Shown here: positions 58,044-64,000 of the stretch, in pieces
How the letters are laid out: each line of letters begins with the position of its first letter
Numbering within the stretch: the first letter of the stretch is position 1
From: an uncultured Lachnospiraceae bacterium
Lineage (GTDB): Bacteria; Bacillota; Clostridia; Lachnospirales; Lachnospiraceae
NCBI GenBank assembly: GCA_947165025.1
Contig: CAMUYQ010000005.1
Span: forward strand, 62,001 to 126,000
DNA length: 64,000 bases
Direction: 5' to 3'
The notes under the pieces: generated by a model
Told to the model about the DNA's origin: nothing
What the model saw: only the letters and a program-made list of their open reading frames with translations
Database searches by the model: none
Program-made: the position numbers and the translations under genes

Positions 58044-61000
58044 ATGAAGAAAAGAAAGTTTCAACTGATAACAACGGCAGTAATAGCGGCAGTTGCGGCC
58101 ATCGTGCTGACTCCTGCGGCTGTGTTCGGTGAGCCTTCAAAGCCGGATGATAATAATATTGAGGAGGAAATGGCAACGGGTTACATGCCGGACCCGTATG
58201 CTGAAGATCCGGACAGTATCACCGTAGTCGGAAGCGGGAAGAAATCAGGATATCAGAGTCTCAGGAGCAGCTCGGTTCCCCCAAAATATCCGAGTGATCT
58301 GTCAACTCTTGACAGTACCATGCCTCCTCTTCGTAATCAGAATCCGTACGGATCATGCTGGGCACATTCGGCCATGGCGCTGGCAGAGATCAACCTTATG
58401 AAAAAAGGTGAGACATCTCCTGACCTGTCTGAACATCATCTTGCGTATTTCACATATAACAATCAGGAAGATCCTCTTGGTGGAACCCATGGCGATAAAA
58501 ACAAAAATAACACCTCAAAGGACTATCTGGATGTCGGGGGAAATCTTGATTTTGCAACGACCACTCTTTCAGGCTGGGAAGGTGCGGCAGCTGAATCAAC
58601 GGTTCCTTATCCGACAACTACGCCTGCACCGGGTGTTGATGACAGTCTGGCATATACTGATGCCGCACATCTTCAGAATGCATATTTTGCACTGATCAAA
58701 GGAGAAGCTGAAGATATCGCTGCAGCAAAAAGACTTGTCATGGACTATGGAGCGCTCAGTGTTACGTATTATGCTCCATCGGGGATTTCCGCTGAGACAA
58801 CATCGGAGGTATATGATCCGGTAACAAACGCGTTTTATGATCCCGATCCTCATAACAACCAGACGAACCACGTTGTAACTATAGTCGGATGGGATGATAA
58901 CTTTTCAAAGGATAAGTTCGCTCAAAAACCTCAAAATGATGGAGCCTGGCTTATCAGGAACAGCTGGAAGAGCGGGGGCAAATATACTGATACGGACAGT
59001 CAGAGCTACAGAGGATATTTCTGGATGTCATACGAAAACAAAAGTCTTTCTGAAAGGGCTTTTGCTTATGATTTTGATCTGACCGGTGATTATGACCATA
59101 ACTATCAGTATGACGGTGCCCTGGCGACCAGGTACAGGATATTTACCGGTGGAGCGCTGGTTGCAAACGTGTTTATGTCTAAAGGAAGCGAAGAATTAAA
59201 GGCGGTCTCTTTTGAAACGCCTACAACCAACCTGAACTATACGATCAGGATATTTAAGAATCTTCCTGAAACAGGATTGGATCTGTCGGATAAAGAGCCG
59301 TATGATGCGGCTACAACTTCAGGTACAACAACATATGCGGGTTATTTTACCATCCCGTTAAGCAAAGCGGTGCCACTCGGTGAGGATGAGAGATTTGCGG
59401 TAGTGATCTCTTTTTCAAAGCCGGGTGAGGAGATCCGCGTTGAACAGGAAAGAGAAGAGACGCAGTCAACGATGTTTTTCAACTGTACTACAGCCGCAAC
59501 AGAGGGACAGAGTTATTGCTATAATGGCGTTAAGTGGATTGATATCGGAAAAGATGAAAACAGGAATCTCAGGATCAAAGCTTTCACGGACAATGCGGAT
59601 ACTCCCGCGACAGATAAACTTGATGTAACGATCGCTCAGAAGGATCCTCTTACTTATAACGGAGCCAACCAGAGGGCGGATCTTGATATAACTGCCAAGG
59701 TAGGGACAGAGACTGTTCCCGTATCGGATGTTACCATTACATATGCTGCTTCTGTTGCCGGAACATACTCATCGACTGTTCCCGCCTTTAAGGATGCGGG
59801 AAGCTATCGTGTATATTTCAAGGCCCAAAAGGATGATAAAGAAGACAGCGGTGATTTTACTGTTACGATCGGTAAGAAGCCTCTTTCTGTAAGCTGGAGT
59901 TCAGCCGGCCCCTGGAAGTACGATGGGAACGAGCATGGGGAAACGCCCACGGCCGAAGGAGTTGCGACGGGTGATACGGTAACGTTCGTGATAGAGAACG
60001 AGAAGCAGAAACATGCCGGAACCTATACTGCAAGGATCACAAATATTGATACAGAAAACAGGAAAAACTATTCACTTCCGACGAGTGATCTTACAAAGAG
60101 TTATACGATAACCGAAAGAAATGTGACGATCAGGACCGATGATATTACGTCGCCGTATACCGGAAGTCCTGTCACGAAAGACTCCTATTCCTTCTCCGAT
60201 GACGGGTTTGTCGGAACGGAAGGTGTGGACGTTACGGTAACAGGTTCCAGGACAGCACCGGGAGACAGCGAGAACTCGTTTACATATACATTTAAGAGCA
60301 ATACTTCGGCCGGGGATTATATCATTACAACGATACCCGGAACGATACACGTAAACTGGTGGGATCCGAGCGAGAAAGATGCTCATATCATTACTATAAG
60401 ATCGATAAGTAAAACCGTTGATTATAACGGAGACGAACAGACAGTAAGCGGTCTTGAGGACGGATGGCAGAAGCAAACGATAGATGGTGTGCAATATGTC
60501 GTTTCGGGCCTGAGGGCTGAAGGAAGCGGTACAAATGTCGGAACGCACACCAACCGCATTTTGGGTACAGCGACTATTGTTGATGATGACGGAAATCCTG
60601 TCACCGATCATTTTAAGATCGTATATGATGAGGGTAAGCTTACTATCAGACCGAGAGACCTGTCCGATTCAACGATAACGCTTACAAAGGATCTGGTGTA
60701 TACAGGATCAGAGCAGACTCAGGAGTTCAAAGTCACACTGGACAACAGGGTACTGACGAGGGACACCGATTATGAGGTTACAGGCGACAAGGCAAGGGAT
60801 GCGGGTGATCATACCCTTACGATCACGGGAAAGACGAACTATAAAGGGTCCGCGTCCAAGACTTATACGATAAAGGATCTTGAGATAACCGGAGCAAGCG
60901 TGACCCAGGAAAACACTCTGACCTATAACGGATCGTCACAGACTCCTACGTTAAAAATGAGATCGGATCAGGATAATGTCACGTTCACTTTTGCAAAATC

Positions 61001-62414
61001 ATCCGATTCCACATATACTTCGGAGCTTCCAAGCTTTACTGATGCCGGAGAGTACAAGGTATATTTCAAGGCCGAGAAGTCGGGATACAAATCGGCAACA
61101 GGATCGTTTACCGTGACCATCGAAAAATACGAGCTCGGAGCGAACTGGGGAACAACAAGCTTTACGTATGACGGAAGCGCCCATGTTGCAAGAGCTGTTC
61201 CAACAGGAGTAAAGGGCGGAGACGGTATAAGGTTCACGATGTCGGGAGAGCATACCGAGCCCGGCACATATACCGCTACCATAACGGGTATTGAAGGAAG
61301 CGGAGCGGGCAATTACAAACTGCCTTCATCCAATACAACAAAGACGTTTACGATCACAAAGGTCTCATCGAGTTCGTCGAGCAGTTCCTCAAGCAGTTCG
61401 AAGAGTTCGACAACGTCAAACAGTTCGAAGAGTTCGACGACATCAAACAGTTCAAAGAGTTCGTCAACGTCAAACAATTCGAAGAATGCAACAACGTCAA
61501 ACAATTCAAAGAAAACGACAACGTCAGGCGGTTCAAATACAACGAACAGCAAGAACACCTCGAAAACGACGGCCGGTGCCTCAACCGGATCCACCGGAAA
61601 CAGCGGCAGTGGAAGCAAGACCGACAATAAGACAGAAAACAAAACCGATAACAAGACCGAGAACAAAAAGGAAAGCACCGAAAAGGTTCCCGATAACGTA
61701 AAGAGCACAAAGCTTGCCGACAACGAGGCTGCTCTTAAAGCCGTTCTCGGTGAGGAAAAGCTTAAGAAGCTTATCGATGAGAAGAAGACACCCGCAGTCC
61801 GTCTGGATATCAAGCCTCTTGATAAGAGCAAGGTTTCGGACAGCGAAAAGAAGCTCGTTGAGGATAAGATCGAGGAATATAAGTCTTCGATACCGGGACT
61901 TGCGGCCGGAGAATACATGGATCTGACTCTTGAGATCAAAGAGGATGCCGACTGGAAACCGGTAAGTGAGACGAAGGAACCGATAGGAATAGTATTCCCC
62001 GTTCCGGAAAAGCTGAAGAAGCTTGCGTTAAAGTTCTTCGTTCTTCATATTCACGGATCGGAGGCAACGCTTCTTGAAGACAGAGATGATGATCCTGATA
62101 CGGTATCGGTTGATACTGACGGATTCTCAACGTTTGTCCTTATGTATCAGGAAAAAGAGGCAACTGCTGATAACAGTAAGTCCGAAGATAGCGAGGAGAT
62201 CAAAGTAACATCTGCTCAGGAGACTGAGAACAGGACCGACACACCTGAGATAACCGAGAAGGCTCCGGATACCGGATCCCAGAGCATGGCAGAGCCGGAG
62301 GGTAATCCGATGGATAATGATCTGTGGAGGATCATAGTATTTGTTGTTGTCGTTGTGGTCATAGTGGGACTGATAATCCTGTGCGTATACGGTCCGAAAC
62401 TTATGAAAAAGTAG
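58044..62414 (+). CDS. Surface-anchored C1A (papain-like) peptidase with Ig-like repeats
   Basis: 1456 residues from ATG 58044 (TAGGGGT upstream); earlier in-frame Met codons precede the promoter and are rejected. Signal peptide (about 1-28). Peptidase residues 95-330: oxyanion Gln and Cys105 in NQNPYGSCWAHSAM, His276 in TNHVVTIVGWDD, Asn306 in IRNSWKSG. A lectin-like domain (about 330-530) follows, then five or so MBG/Ig-like units (VTYAASVAGTY, KYDGNEHGETPT, YNGSSQTPTL). An S/T/N-rich stalk with 9-residue repeats, a second stalk, a C-terminal domain, and a membrane helix with the short tail YGPKLMKK end the protein. It anchors by this helix; no LPxTG. A secreted protease or adhesin. Confidence 0.82.
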   Translation: MKKRKFQLITTAVIAAVAAIVLTPAAVFGEPSKPDDNNIEEEMATGYMPDPYAEDPDSITVVGSGKKSGYQSLRSSSVPPKYPSDLSTLDSTMPPLRNQNPYGSCWAHSAMALAEINLMKKGETSPDLSEHHLAYFTYNNQEDPLGGTHGDKNKNNTSKDYLDVGGNLDFATTTLSGWEGAAAESTVPYPTTTPAPGVDDSLAYTDAAHLQNAYFALIKGEAEDIAAAKRLVMDYGALSVTYYAPSGISAETTSEVYDPVTNAFYDPDPHNNQTNHVVTIVGWDDNFSKDKFAQKPQNDGAWLIRNSWKSGGKYTDTDSQSYRGYFWMSYENKSLSERAFAYDFDLTGDYDHNYQYDGALATRYRIFTGGALVANVFMSKGSEELKAVSFETPTTNLNYTIRIFKNLPETGLDLSDKEPYDAATTSGTTTYAGYFTIPLSKAVPLGEDERFAVVISFSKPGEEIRVEQEREETQSTMFFNCTTAATEGQSYCYNGVKWIDIGKDENRNLRIKAFTDNADTPATDKLDVTIAQKDPLTYNGANQRADLDITAKVGTETVPVSDVTITYAASVAGTYSSTVPAFKDAGSYRVYFKAQKDDKEDSGDFTVTIGKKPLSVSWSSAGPWKYDGNEHGETPTAEGVATGDTVTFVIENEKQKHAGTYTARITNIDTENRKNYSLPTSDLTKSYTITERNVTIRTDDITSPYTGSPVTKDSYSFSDDGFVGTEGVDVTVTGSRTAPGDSENSFTYTFKSNTSAGDYIITTIPGTIHVNWWDPSEKDAHIITIRSISKTVDYNGDEQTVSGLEDGWQKQTIDGVQYVVSGLRAEGSGTNVGTHTNRILGTATIVDDDGNPVTDHFKIVYDEGKLTIRPRDLSDSTITLTKDLVYTGSEQTQEFKVTLDNRVLTRDTDYEVTGDKARDAGDHTLTITGKTNYKGSASKTYTIKDLEITGASVTQENTLTYNGSSQTPTLKMRSDQDNVTFTFAKSSDSTYTSELPSFTDAGEYKVYFKAEKSGYKSATGSFTVTIEKYELGANWGTTSFTYDGSAHVARAVPTGVKGGDGIRFTMSGEHTEPGTYTATITGIEGSGAGNYKLPSSNTTKTFTITKVSSSSSSSSSSSSKSSTTSNSSKSSTTSNSSKSSSTSNNSKNATTSNNSKKTTTSGGSNTTNSKNTSKTTAGASTGSTGNSGSGSKTDNKTENKTDNKTENKKESTEKVPDNVKSTKLADNEAALKAVLGEEKLKKLIDEKKTPAVRLDIKPLDKSKVSDSEKKLVEDKIEEYKSSIPGLAAGEYMDLTLEIKEDADWKPVSETKEPIGIVFPVPEKLKKLALKFFVLHIHGSEATLLEDRDDDPDTVSVDTDGFSTFVLMYQEKEATADNSKSEDSEEIKVTSAQETENRTDTPEITEKAPDTGSQSMAEPEGNPMDNDLWRIIVFVVVVVVIVGLIILCVYGPKLMKK
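61406..61513 (+). repeat. Four 27-bp tandem repeats in the stalk region
   Basis: Units 61406-61432, 61433-61459, 61460-61486 and 61487-61513, each 27 bases encoding a 9-residue S/T/N/K unit (SSTTSNSSK). The fourth is diverged. Copy number may vary and change stalk length. Confidence 0.85.
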
Positions 62415-62430
62415 GCAGAGAATACTTTAA

Positions 62431-63501
62431 ATGGAAACAAAGAGTAAAAAGATAGTATATATAGCAGATATCAAAACAGTCTGCATACTGCTTGTGTTCT
62501 TCTGGCACTGCACCCTGTTCTACGAGGATAATGTATATTTTGCGGAGAGTACGGGGATAATATCCCCGGCTGCAACGTTCATAGGAAATATTTTCAACGT
62601 TACGCTCATAGCGTCGTTCGTATTCTGTGCGGGTTTTCTGTATACCCGTTCGCTTGAGAGACACAACAGGACGATGCCCCAGAGTATATGGGAACGCGTT
62701 AGGAGACTTCTGTTTTCATACTACCTGATCGGAACGGTATGGCTCGTTCCGCTGTATACGTTTTTTGACATCAAGGCATTCGGGCGTCCCGATAATGCGG
62801 GATACATTGAAGGATACAAGTGCATGCTCCTTGGACAGTTCTCGGACCACCTGTGGTTTTTGTGGATGCTGTTCTGGGTCGCATTGTTCTTTATCCTTCT
62901 TACGCCTCTTATAAAAAGGAACCTGATGATCCCGTTATTTTTGATCACGATGGCTTCGGCGCTCATCATCGATCTGTATCTGTATGATTTTCCGTATTTC
63001 AAGTTCAGTCAGATCGCGCCGTATCTTCTGTGCTACTTTGCAGGAATCTGCTGTTACAAAGTAAGGGAAAAGCTGGAAGCACTGTCTGTTGCGGTTAAAC
63101 TTACGATCGCAGGGATACTGTTTGCCGGTATTATCGCCTATGCGGTGATAGTTCCGCAGCATTTTGCGTGGTTTTATATTGCAAGACCGGCGGGCGCGTT
63201 CTTTACGTTCTTCCTGTTCATGGTAGTATCCGATACAAAGTTCTGGAAAAAGGTGTCATGCCTCAGGGTGTACAGTTTCATGAGAGAGAGCCAGCTGAAT
63301 GTTTATCTTATCCATATGCCCCTGCCGTATCTGTTTTCCAGACTTTTCAGGCCGTATATCGGAAACATACCGTGGCTGTGCATCCTTTGCTGTTATATAC
63401 TTGTTGTTCTGACAGGTATACTGATCGTTAAGATCCATGATCATGTCGTGTCGGGAACATCACGGCTTATTAATTCCGGTGGAGTCGATAATGAAAAATA
63501 A
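62431..63501 (+). CDS. Acyltransferase 3 family membrane protein
   Basis: 356 residues with about ten membrane segments. YIADIKTVCILLVFFWHCTL at the N terminus has the conserved His of the family (H in WHC), and LDHLWFLWMLFWVALFFILL-like and RESQLNVYLIHMPLPY stretches follow. These enzymes move acyl groups onto surface sugars or lipids. It starts 16 bases after the C1A gene, so it could modify a cell-surface product. It overlaps the next gene by 11 bases. Confidence 0.82.
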   Translation: METKSKKIVYIADIKTVCILLVFFWHCTLFYEDNVYFAESTGIISPAATFIGNIFNVTLIASFVFCAGFLYTRSLERHNRTMPQSIWERVRRLLFSYYLIGTVWLVPLYTFFDIKAFGRPDNAGYIEGYKCMLLGQFSDHLWFLWMLFWVALFFILLTPLIKRNLMIPLFLITMASALIIDLYLYDFPYFKFSQIAPYLLCYFAGICCYKVREKLEALSVAVKLTIAGILFAGIIAYAVIVPQHFAWFYIARPAGAFFTFFLFMVVSDTKFWKKVSCLRVYSFMRESQLNVYLIHMPLPYLFSRLFRPYIGNIPWLCILCCYILVVLTGILIVKIHDHVVSGTSRLINSGGVDNEK

Positions 63502-64000
63502 ACAGGGTACAATTCTTAAACAGATAACAAAACCGTTCGTAGTGTTCATGGTCATTCTGATCATTGCCAATGCGATAGTGCTTGGTATGTTTTCCACATC
63601 ATACTATCTGAACGAGCAGTACAACGATGCTTCAAGACTTGCGCATAACGCGGTTTCCGAGTTTGAAAGCTACAAGAGCCTGGGATGGCTGTTTGAATAC
63701 TGGGAAGCAAATTATACGGAAATGGAGCTCATATACGGAAATGAAGAACTGTATGGGGCAAAGGACAGGGAATTAAGAAGGCTGAACCCTGAAATAGGAG
63801 ATCTCGTCAATGTAAAGGAAGAGACAGTTTCAAAAATGGATAAAGAGAGCCAGAAGCTGTTTGCCGAGCTTTGTTACAGTGCTCTTTCCTCGGAATTTGA
63901 CAGGATGAAACAGGCATATGAGCCTTTGTATCTGTACAGTTTCAAGATCCGGTCGAATGAGATGTTCATTTTCGTGACCGGAACAAGAGGCGAAGAAAAG
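63491..64000 (+). CDS. Membrane sensor protein, N-terminal part (cut off by the window)
   Basis: Open frame from ATG 63491, no stop before 64000 (170 residues seen). One membrane segment (about 15-38, VFMVILIIANAIVLGMF), then an external helical domain. The N-terminal layout resembles sensor regions of SpoIIE-family phosphatases, histidine kinases or diguanylate cyclases; the catalytic part lies beyond the window, so the type is open. Its start overlaps the acyltransferase stop by 11 bases. Confidence 0.5.
   Translation, partial: MKNKQGTILKQITKPFVVFMVILIIANAIVLGMFSTSYYLNEQYNDASRLAHNAVSEFESYKSLGWLFEYWEANYTEMELIYGNEELYGAKDRELRRLNPEIGDLVNVKEETVSKMDKESQKLFAELCYSALSSEFDRMKQAYEPLYLYSFKIRSNEMFIFVTGTRGEEK

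Overview
The window looks like chromosome from a member of the Bacillota, class Clostridia, most likely family Lachnospiraceae. This rests on gene content and not on any database search: a flagellin next to a DUF6240-type protein, a Tad pilus locus with a DUF5702 protein, DUF5688 and TraX family proteins, a C1A-peptidase surface protein, and Gram-positive ribosome binding sites and SigA/SigD-type promoters throughout.

Layout. 1-3320: end of a MotA/ExbB-like gene, a MotB/OmpA-like partner, then an epimerase, a histidine phosphatase and a GNAT acetyltransferase in one tight run. 3296-4859: hflX and two tRNA genes (Pro-CGG, Lys-CTT) on the minus strand. 4882-11887: tatD, rsmA, a large TPR/Q-rich/AAA-like protein and glgB. 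11944-16528: a flagellar operon (DUF6240-like, flagellin, FliS) behind a SigD-type promoter. 16569-23970: a Tad pilus locus (ATPase, TadB, TadC, Flp pilin, DUF5702, two TadE-like pseudopilins, prepilin peptidase) split by an aldolase and an AEC transporter. 23967-29678: rhomboid protease, flavodoxin-SCP2 fusion, HIT protein, pgi, murG and a pseudouridine synthase.

29713-42208: a tRNA-Gly gene carries an integrated element of about 12.4 kb bounded by a 21-bp exact repeat of the tRNA 3' end. It encodes a tyrosine integrase, a replication-initiator-like protein, two TraX-like membrane proteins, a signal peptidase I, an exported InlB-repeat protein, a second divergent tyrosine recombinase, a DUF5688 protein, a lipoprotein and a CdiA-CT-like nuclease. 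I see no relaxase or coupling protein. It also holds an 84-bp repeated hairpin block and a cluster of hairpins that could be an origin. 42209-45130 is a worn region with a CmpB-type membrane protein, gene fragments, a frameshifted hicA, a DUF5674 gene pair and a LytTR remnant.

45132-54980 is the most interesting stretch. An M13 metallopeptidase lipoprotein and a three-gene ABC exporter are followed by a RiPP cluster: a Nif11-type precursor peptide ending in a 19-residue, four-Cys core, a radical SAM/SPASM enzyme, a class II lanthipeptide synthetase of the three-cysteine (CCG) type, and an FdhD-like protein lacking the usual Cys pair. A radical SAM maturase and a LanM sharing one precursor would give a doubly modified peptide.

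55002-64000: small membrane proteins, a UBA/DUF4342 protein, a 1456-residue C1A-peptidase surface protein behind a SigD-type promoter (so probably expressed with motility), an acyltransferase, and the start of a membrane sensor cut off by the window edge.
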